This document shows, one piece after another, positions 46,706-56,710 of a stretch of DNA of 64,000 bases. Position 1 is the stretch's first letter. Each line of letters starts with the position of its first letter. Source of the stretch: Methanobacteriota archaeon (lineage in GTDB: Archaea; Thermoplasmatota; E2; JACPAO01; JAHWKR01). The stretch is from contig JAHWKR010000004.1 of NCBI GenBank assembly GCA_019347805.1, positions 14,158 through 78,157 on the forward strand, given 5' to 3'. A program made the translations under genes and the position numbers. The notes beneath the pieces are model-generated. The model did no database searches and was not told where the DNA came from. It worked only from the letters and a program-made list of their open reading frames with translations.

Positions 46706-47434
46706 ATGCGCGCCACGGGGAGCGACCCGACCACGTTGAAGCGTCTGGCGGGGGAGACGGCGGCCGAGGAGGTGCACGACGGCGACGTGGTCGGCCTCGG
46801 GACCGGCAGCACGGTCGAGTGGACCCTCAAGGCGCTCGGCCGCAAGGTCGCAGAGGGGATGTCGCTCCTCGGCATCCCGACGAGTCTCCGTTCGGAGTCG
46901 CTCGCCAAGGAGCTCGGCATCCCGCTCACATCGCTCGAGGAGCATCCGGTACTCGATGTCACCATCGACGGTGCCGACGAGGTCGACCGTGCCTTCGACC
47001 TCGTCAAGGGCGGCGGCGGAGCGCTGACGCGCGAGAAGATCGTCGCCGCGGCGTCGAAGCGCGAGGTCATCGTGGTCGATCCGTCGAAGCTCGTCGAGCG
47101 TCTCGCGGACCGTTTCCCGCTCCCGGTGGAGGTCGTGCCGATGGCGGTGCCGACGGTGCGCCGGACCATCGCCGACATGGGGGCCGAGGTCGTGGTGCGC
47201 AAGGCCGACGACGGCACCGACATGCGCACGGACAACGGCTTCGCCATCCTTGATTGCCGCTTCCCGGGCGGCATCGGGGACAAGCGGTATGTCGAGCAGG
47301 AGATCAACAACATCCCCGGGGTGCTGGAAAACGGATTGTTCCTGGACATGACAGACCGCATCGTCGTGGGGACGGAGGACGGTCCAGTGCGGCTCGACAC
47401 GGGTCAGTGGCTCGGCGACCGGCCGGTGCATTGA
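46706..47434 (+). CDS. rpiA: ribose-5-phosphate isomerase A
   Basis: DGDVVGLGTGSTVEWTLKALG, LDVTIDGADEVDRAFDLVKGGGGALTREKIVAAAS, DNGFAILDCRF. Confidence 0.96.
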   Translation: MRATGSDPTTLKRLAGETAAEEVHDGDVVGLGTGSTVEWTLKALGRKVAEGMSLLGIPTSLRSESLAKELGIPLTSLEEHPVLDVTIDGADEVDRAFDLVKGGGGALTREKIVAAASKREVIVVDPSKLVERLADRFPLPVEVVPMAVPTVRRTIADMGAEVVVRKADDGTDMRTDNGFAILDCRFPGGIGDKRYVEQEINNIPGVLENGLFLDMTDRIVVGTEDGPVRLDTGQWLGDRPVH

Positions 47435-47595
47435 GCGGGCCCTTCAGGGGGACCCATCGGTGCTGCCGGGTGTGACGGAGCGTCCCTGACCGAACGCCCG
47501 AACACCGGCCAGAATGTTCAAAAGAGTGAGACGTATCTTAGGGTCGCAGGGATCCGCCATATCAAGAGATACGGCGACTCAGGTGGTGCTGGAAA

Positions 47596-47997
47596 ATGTC
47601 GATCAAGAGATACGCGACGCTCGCCCTTGTGATCGGACTCCTCGCGATCGTGCCCCCGGCCGAGGCGCGTTCCGTCTGCACGTACGAAGACGTCTTCGTC
47701 GCTAAGGTGACCGCCGACGAGCGGGCCTACACCTGTGCCCAGACATTCGACGCCGTCCTCGTCGAAGCCGGCAATGCGGCCGTCGGCTCCGCCCTCAAGG
47801 TCTGCCTCAAGACCTCCGCCGGCCACACCATCGACTGTAGATCCGGTTGCTCGTTCGTGATCTTCACCGGCCTGTCCGACACCGCCTACATCACCGTCAA
47901 ACAGCCGCTCACCGGAGACTTCGACGCCACCTGCACTCCGGTCGCCGGCACGATCACCGTGCAGTTCGGCGACACCCGAGACGGCGGCTCGTTCTGA
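47596..47997 (+). CDS. small secreted Cys-containing protein
   Basis: Signal peptide MSIKRYATLALVIGLLAIVPPAEA; mature part with five cysteines. Confidence 0.65.
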   Translation: MSIKRYATLALVIGLLAIVPPAEARSVCTYEDVFVAKVTADERAYTCAQTFDAVLVEAGNAAVGSALKVCLKTSAGHTIDCRSGCSFVIFTGLSDTAYITVKQPLTGDFDATCTPVAGTITVQFGDTRDGGSF

Positions 47998-48223
47998 GTC
48001 ACCGCCCCCGAGACCTGAGCCGGAGGCGACGCCCCCCACTTCGGATGGGTCGGCAACAGACAGCGTGACGTACCAGACATGTCCCAGGGACCCCATCGAG
48101 GGGAGAGAGCGGGACGCCGGCATTCGGAGGATAATGAGAACGCCCCGCGCGGTCCTGGAAGCCATCCGCCTTCGAAAGAACCTTAATCGACCCCCCTCTC
48201 CGGCCGCCCTGAGAGTGTAAAAC

Positions 48224-49171
48224 ATGGAACCTGGACAAGCCGTCATGATCGGCGATGTCCTGGCGATCAGCGAGGAGCTGCTTCCCGGCCCCGGAACGTT
48301 CGACGACGGGGCCCACATCCGCGCCGCCCGCATGGGCGTCTTCCAGATCGACCAGAACGAATTCGCCGCCACCGTGGACCCTGCAACGCATACCCCGGTG
48401 GTGCTCCAGCCCGGCGACCTCATCGTCGGCGAAGTGTACGTCGTCAAGGAATCGATGGTCGGCATCTCCGTCCGCGTCCGGGTCGGCGACGAAGACCGCA
48501 ACGTATCGGGCGCGACCGACGGCACACTGCATGTCGCCAAGGCCGCCGACCGCTACATCCACAGCCTCGAGGACCACTTCAAGAAAGGCGACCTCGTGCG
48601 CGCCCGGGTCACCTCGGCGGCACCCTCCATCCAGCTCACCACGAAAGGCCGCGAGCTCGGCGTCATCAAGGCGCGCTGCACCAAGTGCCGCAACCCGCTC
48701 GTCATCCAAGGCCGCAAGCTCGTCTGCAGCGAGTGCGAGAACCAGGAGTTCCGGCATGTGAGCGCCGACTACGGCTCCGGACGCATCGAACCCGATGAAT
48801 CCGAGTTCCGTGACATCGACCTCGAGGAACCCCCGCGCGAGCGCCGCGACGACCGCGGCGGTGGCCGCGGAGGCGGCCGTGGTGGACCCCGAGGCGGCGG
48901 CCGAGGCCGGGGCGGCCCCGGTGGCGGAAGAGGCCGTGAAGGCGGCGACCGCCGCGGCGGCGGCGGCGGCGGGGGCGGCGGCCGGAGCCGCGACGGCGGC
49001 GGAGGCGGCCGTGGGGGACCCCGAGGCGGCGGCCGAGGCCGCGGCGGCGGAGAAGGGTCCGGCGGCGGAGGCGGTCGAGGCCGGGGCGGTGAGCGCTCCG
49101 GAGGCGGCGGCCGAGGCCGCGGCGGGTCCTCAGGGGGACCACGGCGGCGCCGGGGGCCCTCGAACGACTGA
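48224..49171 (+). CDS. csl4: exosome subunit Csl4 with long RGG-rich C-terminal tail
   Basis: S1-like GDLIVGEVYVVKESMVGISVRV, zinc ribbon CTKCRNPLVIQGRKLVCSECENQEFR, then >100 residues of Gly/Arg repeats. Confidence 0.93.
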   Translation: MEPGQAVMIGDVLAISEELLPGPGTFDDGAHIRAARMGVFQIDQNEFAATVDPATHTPVVLQPGDLIVGEVYVVKESMVGISVRVRVGDEDRNVSGATDGTLHVAKAADRYIHSLEDHFKKGDLVRARVTSAAPSIQLTTKGRELGVIKARCTKCRNPLVIQGRKLVCSECENQEFRHVSADYGSGRIEPDESEFRDIDLEEPPRERRDDRGGGRGGGRGGPRGGGRGRGGPGGGRGREGGDRRGGGGGGGGGRSRDGGGGGRGGPRGGGRGRGGGEGSGGGGGRGRGGERSGGGGRGRGGSSGGPRRRRGPSND

Positions 49172-49228
49172 TGGCGACTGAAAGCCTATATACAGGAAGC
49201 ATGTCGAGCGGCCTTCGAGGTGCCTGAG

Positions 49229-49519
49229 ATGGAACTCCGACCCATCAGCGTGACCGACAACGAACTCGAGGTCGAGGTCATCGGCGAGAACGAGACGATC
49301 CTCAACCCCCTGAAGGTGCGTCTCCTCCTGGACGACGACGTCGAGCTCGCCGAGTACATCATCGAGCACCCGTTCCTCTCCAACCCGAAGATCTTCATGC
49401 GCACCCGCAAGGGCGACGCCACCAAGGCGCTCACCCGGGCGCTGAAGGCGCTCCAGAAGGAGTACAAGGACTTCGAGAAGGCCTTCGAGGACGCGGTCCC
49501 GACCGAGCAGAAGGAATGA
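49229..49519 (+). CDS. rpoL: DNA-directed RNA polymerase subunit L
   Basis: MELRPISVTDNELEVEVIGENETILNPLKVRLLLDDDVELAEYIIEHPFLSNPKIFMRT matches Rpo11/RpoL. Confidence 0.94.
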   Translation: MELRPISVTDNELEVEVIGENETILNPLKVRLLLDDDVELAEYIIEHPFLSNPKIFMRTRKGDATKALTRALKALQKEYKDFEKAFEDAVPTEQKE

Positions 49520-50877
49520 GGGCGGCGGCCCCCGTGCCGAGAGCTGTGGCCCCGACGAGCCACGAGCACGCCGCGGGGATGGAACTCTTCTACACCGACA
49601 CGCCGCCCCTCGGCGGCAAGCTGCGGGTCGACCCGCGCGACTTCGTCGTCGAAGAGGTCGGCAACGAACCGCGACCCGTCCCGGACGGCAAGCAGCTCGC
49701 GTTGCGCGTCCGGCTCGAGAACTGGGAGCACAACCATTTCATCCGCGACGTCTCGCGCACCTTGCGCTGCGGCCGAAACAACATCGGCTTCTCCGGCACG
49801 AAGGACAAGCGCGCCGTCACCGCGCAATGGTTCACCGTCCGCACCGAGTTCCCGGACGAAGACGCCGTCGCCCGCATCGACGCCATCCCCCGCGTCGAGG
49901 TGCTCGCCCACCACCGCACCGACAAGAAGCTCCGGCTCGGCATGCACACCGGCAACCGGTTCACCGTCACCGTGCGCAACATCGAACGGAGCGAGGCCGA
50001 GGTGCGGGACATCCTCGACGCCACGATGGGTGCGCTCGACGCCACCGGTGGCGCGCCCAACTTCTTCGGCATCCAGCGCTTCGGCGCCGTGCGCCCCATC
50101 ACGCACATCGTCGGCCGCCATCTCATCCACGGCGACGTCGAGGAAGCGATCCTTACCTACATCACCGCGATCGGGCCTTCGGAACACCCGAACACCACGG
50201 CCGCACGGCGACAGGTCGCCAAGACGCGCGACTGGAAAGAGGCCCTCGATGTCTTGCCGCACGGGCTCAAGTTCGAACGCGCCATCGCGCAGCGCCTGAT
50301 GGAGGACCCGGACGACGCCGTCAACGCCATCCGCGTGCTCCCGAACAACCTCCTCACCCTCCTCGTCTTCGCCTACCAGTCCTACCTCTTCAACCGCATC
50401 CTGTCGGCGCGCATCCGGGAGGGTCTTCCCATCCACCGGGCGGTCGAGGGCGACATCGTCCTGCCGATGCTTGACGGCGTGACGCAGGAACGCGCGACAC
50501 CGATCCCGGTGGACGCCGCGAACATCGACAAGATCAACCGCCAACTGGCACGCGGCCGCGGTGGCGTCACCGCCCCGCTCTACGGCACCGAGACGGAGCT
50601 CGCGGGCGGCGAAGCGGGCGAGATCGAGCGCCGCATCCTTGACGCGGAAGGGGTCGTGCCCGAGTTGTTCTCGAACGAGCGCATCCCCGAACTCTCTTCG
50701 GGCGGCGTCCGACGCGTGCTCATGGTGCCGCTCGGTGGCCTCGAACACTCAGTCGCGCCCGACACTCATCATCCGAGCCGCACGTCGGCGACCTTCTCGT
50801 TCACCTTGACGAAAGGCGCCTACGCCACCACCGTCCTGCGCGAGGTCATCAAATCCGATGACACGCTGAGCTACTGA
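49516..50877 (+). CDS. truD: tRNA pseudouridine(13) synthase TruD
   Basis: DFVVEEV, NNIGFSGTKDKRAVTAQWF, LRLGMHTGNRFTVTVRNI, GGAPNFFGIQRFGAVRPITHIVGRHLI. Confidence 0.96.
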   Translation: MRAAAPVPRAVAPTSHEHAAGMELFYTDTPPLGGKLRVDPRDFVVEEVGNEPRPVPDGKQLALRVRLENWEHNHFIRDVSRTLRCGRNNIGFSGTKDKRAVTAQWFTVRTEFPDEDAVARIDAIPRVEVLAHHRTDKKLRLGMHTGNRFTVTVRNIERSEAEVRDILDATMGALDATGGAPNFFGIQRFGAVRPITHIVGRHLIHGDVEEAILTYITAIGPSEHPNTTAARRQVAKTRDWKEALDVLPHGLKFERAIAQRLMEDPDDAVNAIRVLPNNLLTLLVFAYQSYLFNRILSARIREGLPIHRAVEGDIVLPMLDGVTQERATPIPVDAANIDKINRQLARGRGGVTAPLYGTETELAGGEAGEIERRILDAEGVVPELFSNERIPELSSGGVRRVLMVPLGGLEHSVAPDTHHPSRTSATFSFTLTKGAYATTVLREVIKSDDTLSY

Positions 50878-51039
50878 ACCGAGTGGCGTCCTGACCCCTC
50901 CAGCGAGTGACCAGGACGCTGGTCATGATGGGTGACAGGTCCACCTTCTGCCGTGGATGGTCACTGTCGTCGAGGATCCTTCCAGAGAACCGTCCGGCCA
51001 GGCCGCGGCGGCCCGAAAAGCGCGCGTTTGGAGCGCCGT

Positions 51040-51047
51040 AAAATAGG
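51040..51047 (+). promoter_or_regulatory. TATA-like box of the 51070-51216 small gene
   Basis: taaaatag 23-30 nt upstream of ATG, consistent with a leaderless transcript. Confidence 0.5.
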
Positions 51048-51069
51048 CGACGGGGACGAACAACCGGTC

Positions 51070-51216
51070 ATGCGTCGACCCTCACGCGTCTTCGCCCTCG
51101 CCCTACTCGGGCTGACCCTCGTGGGTCTCCTCGCCCCTACGGCCTCTGCCCAGTGCTGGCCGATGTGCGGCACGCCCACCGACAGCGCGTCCTGGTATTG
51201 GTGGATCTTCGGCTAG
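51070..51216 (+). CDS. small secreted Trp/Cys-containing peptide precursor (48 aa)
   Basis: MRRPSRVFALALLGLTLVGLLAPTASA signal peptide plus about 21-residue mature QCWPMCGTPTDSASWYWWIFG. Confidence 0.6.
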   Translation: MRRPSRVFALALLGLTLVGLLAPTASAQCWPMCGTPTDSASWYWWIFG

Positions 51217-51327
51217 CACGCCTCCCACATCCCGGCCGTCCGCACGGTCCCGTCGGGCGGCCGGCTCCCGTTCTCCCACACCAGGAAATAGAGCAACCCT
51301 TAGGACCACCCGGCCGTTTGACCACCC

Positions 51328-53439
51328 ATGGTGGGCACGGAAGGCCTCCACGCGCTCACCGCGCTCCTGTCGGGACCCGCATTGGCGCTCATCGCGGTGC
51401 CGCTCGTCCTGATCCGTCCGCGCCGCGCCTACGTCGTGTCCCTGGCCGCGTTCCTCGTGCTGTGGGGCGCGCTCATCACCCTCGGCAACCTGTCCCGGAT
51501 CGCCTACGCCGAAGGGCACCTGCTTGTCGCCGAACGGTCCATCCTCGGCTTCCTCGCGCTCCAGACCGTCCTCTACGTCCCGCTCGTCCATTTCTCGGCC
51601 GTCTATCCGGTGCGTCACGGCCTCGTCGCGCGCCGCACCTGGGCCGCCGCGCTCCTCCTCGTGCCCGCGATGGTCGGCGTCGCGCTGCTCTTCCACGACC
51701 TCACATGGTTCTACCGTGGCTTCGCCTCGGGCGCCGGGCTCGGCGCGAACTGGGGCCCGCTGTTCCCCGCCTTCGTCGTGCTCTTCGCCGCCGCCCTCTA
51801 CGGCACGCTGTGGTCGCTGTCGCGTCACGGCACCGCCAGCACCCATGGCCACACGCGCAGACGCACCCACCTCGTCCTCGTGGCGCTGTCGCTCTACACG
51901 GCGTTCTGGGCCGCCGAACTCGCCACGGTGTCGCTGGGCCGGATCCTCCTCATCGGCACGACGCCCGTCGACCTCGTCTACCTCGTCGTCGCGCTCACAG
52001 GACTCGGACTCCTTGTCCGCCATCTCGCCGCCCCCCCGGCCGCGGACGGAAAGAAAGCCCGTCGTCATGCCCGCCTCGCCATCGCCGTCCCCACGCTCTT
52101 CGGCATCGTCTCCGGCACCACGGCCCTCCACCCGGCCGTACCCTGGTTCGAGACCCTTGGCCTGTGGCGCCTCGGCGCCGCCGTCCTCCTCACGCTCGCC
52201 CTCCTGCGCTACGAAGAGAGCCGCACCGCAAGACGCGCCCTCATGGCGACATTGGGCCTCACCGGGCTCCTCCTCGGCCTCGTCCTCGCGGTCTACGCCC
52301 AACAGGCCGTCGAATCGGTCATCGGCTCCATGGCCGTCGCCGTCACCGTCACGCAGGCCGCGCTCCTGGCCGCCGTCTTCGCCGTGCTGCTTGGCAACCC
52401 GACGACCCTGCGCTGGCTCGCCGTCCGACTCGGCACCGCCGTCCCCGACATCGACGCCCACCGGCTCGAGGTCTACGAAGCGGCCCTCGCGCACGCCCAG
52501 ACCGAGACCGACAGCGCCCGCTCCATGCGACGGCTCGAAGCGCTGCGCGAACGCCTCGCCATCAGCCCCACCGAACACGAATCGCTCTCACGGATCGTCG
52601 CCGCGCACAGCGTCCAGACCCACCGCGCGCCCACGACCGGTACGCTCGTCGCGGGACGTTACCGCCTCGGCGTCCACGTCGGACACGGCACGAACGGCGC
52701 CGCCCACGAAGCCGACGACCTCGTCCTCGGACGCCGCGTCGTCGTCAAGGTGCTGAACGGCGACGGCCGCATCGACCACGACGCCTTCCGCAACGAATCG
52801 CGCCTCGCCGCCTCCGCCGAGCACCAGAACGTCCTGCGCGTCTATGATTCCGGCATCCACGGCACCACACCGTTCCTCGTCACCGAACAGGCCGACGGCG
52901 GCACGCTCGAGGCGCTCATCCAGGAACGGGGCGCCATCCCGGAAGCGGAAGCGCTCGCGCTCATCGACGGCATCCTGCAAGGCCTGGCGCATCTGCACGG
53001 ACTGGGCGTCGTGCACGGCGACCTCAGCCCCGCCAACATCCTCATCGGCCGCGACGGCCACCCCCGCATCGCCGACTTCGGACTCGCGCTCACCCTCGAC
53101 CCCAACACCACCCAGACCGGACTCGACGCCCCGCGCGCCGCCGGCACGCCCGCGACCATGAGCCCCGAACAGACCACCGGACTCGCACCGCGGCCGAAAA
53201 GCGACCTCTACAGCGCCGGCGCCATCCTCTACCGCCTGCTGTCGGGCCACCACTACGCCGACTTCGAGGGCCAGGACGCCTTCGGGCTGCGCCACCTCGT
53301 CCTCCACGTCGGACCCGCACCGCTTCCCGACACCATCAGCGCCAAGGCCCGCGACACGGTCATGCGGGCGCTCGCCAAGGACCCGGAACGGCGCCCTGCT
53401 GACGCGGAGACGATGCGGCGCTCTCTCGGGCTCGGCTAA
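51328..53439 (+). CDS. multi-TM Hanks-type Ser/Thr protein kinase
   Basis: N-terminal TM segments; kinase motifs YRLGVHVGHGTNGAAHEADD, VVVKVL, VVHGDLSPANILI, IADFGLAL, TPATMSPEQ, KSDLYSAGAILYRLLSG. Confidence 0.93.
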   Translation: MVGTEGLHALTALLSGPALALIAVPLVLIRPRRAYVVSLAAFLVLWGALITLGNLSRIAYAEGHLLVAERSILGFLALQTVLYVPLVHFSAVYPVRHGLVARRTWAAALLLVPAMVGVALLFHDLTWFYRGFASGAGLGANWGPLFPAFVVLFAAALYGTLWSLSRHGTASTHGHTRRRTHLVLVALSLYTAFWAAELATVSLGRILLIGTTPVDLVYLVVALTGLGLLVRHLAAPPAADGKKARRHARLAIAVPTLFGIVSGTTALHPAVPWFETLGLWRLGAAVLLTLALLRYEESRTARRALMATLGLTGLLLGLVLAVYAQQAVESVIGSMAVAVTVTQAALLAAVFAVLLGNPTTLRWLAVRLGTAVPDIDAHRLEVYEAALAHAQTETDSARSMRRLEALRERLAISPTEHESLSRIVAAHSVQTHRAPTTGTLVAGRYRLGVHVGHGTNGAAHEADDLVLGRRVVVKVLNGDGRIDHDAFRNESRLAASAEHQNVLRVYDSGIHGTTPFLVTEQADGGTLEALIQERGAIPEAEALALIDGILQGLAHLHGLGVVHGDLSPANILIGRDGHPRIADFGLALTLDPNTTQTGLDAPRAAGTPATMSPEQTTGLAPRPKSDLYSAGAILYRLLSGHHYADFEGQDAFGLRHLVLHVGPAPLPDTISAKARDTVMRALAKDPERRPADAETMRRSLGLG

Positions 53440-54197
53440 TCGTCGCGGAACAGGAGCAGCGACCGGCCGACCCCGATGACGTCCCCCGTGCGGAGCGGCG
53501 TCTCGGCGCCGACATCGAGCCGTTGCCAGTTGAGCCAGGTCCCGTTCCTCGCGGTGCGCAGGTCGAGCAGCCGATGGCTGCCGCCGACACGGACGATCTC
53601 GGCGTTCTCCGCCGACACATAAGGGTCGTATTCGAGCGGCACCGCCACGCCCGAGGCGCGGCCGATGACCCAGCCACGCGGCTCGGCCCTCCGGTTCGCC
53701 GTGAGCGGGAACGTCCGGCCCTCCTCGGCACCATGCACCAGGACAAGGCGCGCCCCCTCGCCCGCGGCATGCTCCGAGCGTTGGGGCAACCCCATCGTGC
53801 GCGTCGGGTCGAGCCGTGTCGACGCGGGCACGGCCGAGAGCCGACGCAGCTCTTCCGTCACCGCGAACAAACGGGCACGGTCCGTGACATATTCGTAGAG
53901 GGCACGCCGGCCCGGCCGACGCGCCTCGCGCACCCGCACCAGGCCCGCCTCGACGAGCTGGTCCATGTGGTGCTGCACCGCCTGGCGCGAGATGGGGCCC
54001 TCCGGACGCGCGTTCGTGCGCTGCGCCGGGCTCGCCTCGAGCTCCACCTCGTCGATCGTGCGCGGCGTCCTGAGCTGCGACAACAACCCAAGCCGTGAAG
54101 CCGAGCCGAGCACTTTCAGGTAATGCTCCAGACGGTCGAGATCCTCCGGCACAAGGCACTTCCGTGACGGCACGAAGAGGACGGGGTCCAAGGACAT
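53436..54197 (-). CDS. winged-helix plus FHA domain regulator
   Basis: wHTH PISRQAVQHHMDQLVEAGLVRVREARRPGRRALYEYV; FHA GWVIGRASGVAVPLEYDPYVSAENAEIVRVGGSHRLLDLRTARNGTWLN. Alternative start 54404 lies about 30 nt from a TATA-like ttataaac. Confidence 0.88.
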   Translation of the reverse strand: MSLDPVLFVPSRKCLVPEDLDRLEHYLKVLGSASRLGLLSQLRTPRTIDEVELEASPAQRTNARPEGPISRQAVQHHMDQLVEAGLVRVREARRPGRRALYEYVTDRARLFAVTEELRRLSAVPASTRLDPTRTMGLPQRSEHAAGEGARLVLVHGAEEGRTFPLTANRRAEPRGWVIGRASGVAVPLEYDPYVSAENAEIVRVGGSHRLLDLRTARNGTWLNWQRLDVGAETPLRTGDVIGVGRSLLLFRDD

Positions 54198-54631
54198 TGC
54201 GCCTCCTAAGACTGCGACCCCGGCCCGGCCCCCGGTGGGGGGCCAGGCCGAAGGCCGGACTGCTGGGGAGGAGGGCGCACGCACCGGCAGGAGCGGGCAG
54301 AGCCCATGGCACCCTACCTCCAAGTGGTGGTCGGCGTCAGGGAGGACACGTCGACCACGACAGGACAATCCGGGCCCGTAGTAATACGTCACCAACAGGA
54401 CCATTGCGGGCGCAGACTGGAGCTTGCACCCATCGTTTATAAGGGGCAGGTCGGCCGCGACGAAACGTTCAAGCGGCCAAGCCGGCCTATCTTCATCCCT
54501 ACCCTTTGAGACGACCGGCGGAAGGTCCTACCCTTGTCAGTTCCTACCCGACAAGTCTTCTGCCGCGTCTCTTTTCGATTCGATGAGCCTGGGCGCTGGC
54601 GCGAGAGGACAGCGGCGCCGTCTGGACGGCG

Positions 54632-54682
54632 CTACGCGCCTTCGCTTCAGACAAGGACGAAGTGGGCCAGCAAGGCTTCCAT
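54632..54682 (-). pseudogene. 17-codon diverged remnant of the rfcS 3' end
   Basis: Minus strand encodes [15 protein letters not shown] versus the gene's [16 protein letters not shown]; nearly all differences are synonymous. Confidence 0.85.
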
Positions 54683-54751
54683 GTGCGCGACGGCGGTGAC
54701 CGGCGGTCGCCGCCGGACGCGCACACAGAGCGCTCAGAGCGCATGAGACCA

Positions 54752-54791
54752 CTTGTCGGCCGAGGCGCTATGCGCCCTCGGATCCGACAAG
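54752..54791. other. palindrome spanning the rfcS stop codon
   Basis: CTTGTCGG (54752-54759) ... CCGACAAG (54784-54791) with inner ccgaggcgc/gcgccctcgg. Confidence 0.8.
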
Positions 54792-55727
54792 GACGAAATG
54801 CGCGAGGAGTGCCTCTATCTGGATGCGCTCGTTGCTCCCCTCGACCATCCGGAACTCCGCCTCGCCGATGCGGTCGACGAGGCGCACCTTGAGCGGGTCT
54901 GAAACAGGCAGGTCGAAGACCGAGCGGTGGATCTGCCGGATGATGTCCTCACCCGACAACCCGTAATCGATGAGCATGTCGTCCAGCGAGGCGCGCGCGG
55001 CGAGGAAATCACCCTCGAGCGCCGTCGTGAGAAGCGCCTTGATCTGTTCCGGGCGCGCCGTCGAGGTGGTCTGGTAGACCGACTCGGCGTCGATCTTGCC
55101 ACCCACCGAGGCGGCCACCTGGAGGGCGTTCGTGACCCGGCGGGCGTCGCCGCGGGCGACATAGGTGATGGCCTCGAGGCCGTCGCCGGTCACTTCCAGG
55201 TCCTCGGTCTTGGCGATGCGGCGCACATACTCCTTGACGTCGTTGGCGCTGAGCGGCCGGAACCGGAAGACGGCGCAGCGCGACTGGATGGGCTCGATGA
55301 TCTTTGAGGAATAATTGCACGACAGGATGAAGCGGCAGGTCTGCGTGTAGCGCTCCATGGTGCGCCGGAGGGCCGCCTGGGCGTCATCGGTGAGGGCGTC
55401 CGCCTCGTCGAGGAAGATGATCTTGAACGGATGGTCCCCGATGGGCCGCGTGCGCGCATAATCCTTGATCTGCTTGCGCACGACCCCGATGCCGCGCTCG
55501 TCCGAGGCGTTGAGCTCGAAGAAGTTGCCGCGCCATTCGTCGCCGAAGAGCTCCCGGGCGAGCGCCATGGCGGAGGTGGTCTTGCCCGTCCCCGCAGGAC
55601 CCGCGAACATGAGGTGGGGCAGGTTCCCCGATTTCACGTAGGACTTCAGGCGCGCCATGACCTCTTTCTGGCCGACGACCTCGTCCAGTGCCTTGGGCCG
55701 GTACTTCTCGACCCAGACCTCGTGCAT
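54768..55727 (-). CDS. rfcS: replication factor C small subunit
   Basis: [109 protein letters not shown]. Confidence 0.97.
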   Translation of the reverse strand: MHEVWVEKYRPKALDEVVGQKEVMARLKSYVKSGNLPHLMFAGPAGTGKTTSAMALARELFGDEWRGNFFELNASDERGIGVVRKQIKDYARTRPIGDHPFKIIFLDEADALTDDAQAALRRTMERYTQTCRFILSCNYSSKIIEPIQSRCAVFRFRPLSANDVKEYVRRIAKTEDLEVTGDGLEAITYVARGDARRVTNALQVAASVGGKIDAESVYQTTSTARPEQIKALLTTALEGDFLAARASLDDMLIDYGLSGEDIIRQIHRSVFDLPVSDPLKVRLVDRIGEAEFRMVEGSNERIQIEALLAHFVLVGSEGA

Positions 55728-55789
55728 GGCGGCGCCCAAGGAGGGTCCGGTGGTAAACCTTTGGGCGACACCTCCCGGGCGCCCGTAGC

Positions 55790-56545
55790 ATGACCCGTGC
55801 CGATATGGCCAAAGAGGGACGCAAAGGTCAAGACCACAGCGCCCCAAGGCGCTTTCCCGTGCACTCCGACGTACGCGAAAAAAGCGCGCAGAGACGGCTT
55901 GCCGACTCTGTCCGGCACCATCCCGAGGTCACCGACCCGCGCGTCGTCGAGGCCATCGCCAAGGTCCCCCGAACGCTTTTCGTCCCCCTGGAACAACGGA
56001 TGCGCGCCCTTGATGACGCCGCCCTGCCGATCGGGGACGCCCAGACCATCTCCGCGCCGCACATGGTCGCCATCATGTCGAGCGTCCTCCGGCTCGCACC
56101 GGGCCATCGGGTCCTCGAGGTCGGAACAGGCTCCGGATATCACGCCGCGGTCCTTGCCGAAATGGTGGGACCGGCCGGGCGGGTCTTCTCGGTCGAGACG
56201 GTACCGCGACTGGCGGAGCGCGCCCGGCGCGACCTGGACGCGGCCGGCTACCCGGAGGTGGTCGTGGTGCAGGGGGATGGCGGTCTCGGCCTTCCTGGGG
56301 AGGCGCCCTTCGACCGCATCTCCATCGCCGCCGCATGTCCCGATATCCCCGACCCGCTCTTGGCCCAACTCAAGGTGGGCGGACGCATGGTGGTGCCGTA
56401 CGGCCAGAAGGATTGCACGCTCATCACCATCGACCGCACGGAGGACGGCTACACGACCACCGACCATGGTCGCTGTCTCTTCGTGCCGCTCACCGGCCGC
56501 TATGGCGCGGCCACCGCCCCGGCATCCGGGTCGACGCACCCATGA
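55790..56545 (+). CDS. pcm: protein-L-isoaspartate O-methyltransferase
   Basis: [61 protein letters not shown]. Confidence 0.95.
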   Translation: MTRADMAKEGRKGQDHSAPRRFPVHSDVREKSAQRRLADSVRHHPEVTDPRVVEAIAKVPRTLFVPLEQRMRALDDAALPIGDAQTISAPHMVAIMSSVLRLAPGHRVLEVGTGSGYHAAVLAEMVGPAGRVFSVETVPRLAERARRDLDAAGYPEVVVVQGDGGLGLPGEAPFDRISIAAACPDIPDPLLAQLKVGGRMVVPYGQKDCTLITIDRTEDGYTTTDHGRCLFVPLTGRYGAATAPASGSTHP

Positions 56546-56670
56546 GATGACGAACGGACGACATGCCGGGCAAGGTGAGCGGACGCATGCCCCACCCACC
56601 TGGGCGGGTATATAGCGTCCATGGCGACAGAGGCGCAACGAGCGCCCTTACGACGACCTCCCGACAAAGC

Positions 56671-56678
56671 CTATATAA
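56671..56678 (+). promoter_or_regulatory. TATA box of the PKD-like lipoprotein gene
   Basis: ctatataa 33-40 nt upstream of ATG 56711. Confidence 0.6.
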
Positions 56679-56710
56679 CGACCCGTCTTGAGCGGCGACT
56701 GGTGCCCTTG

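Noticed and set aside
48795-49181. Ala-rich plus ORF inside the csl4 tail
   Set aside because: Alternate frame of the GGC-rich RGG repeats.
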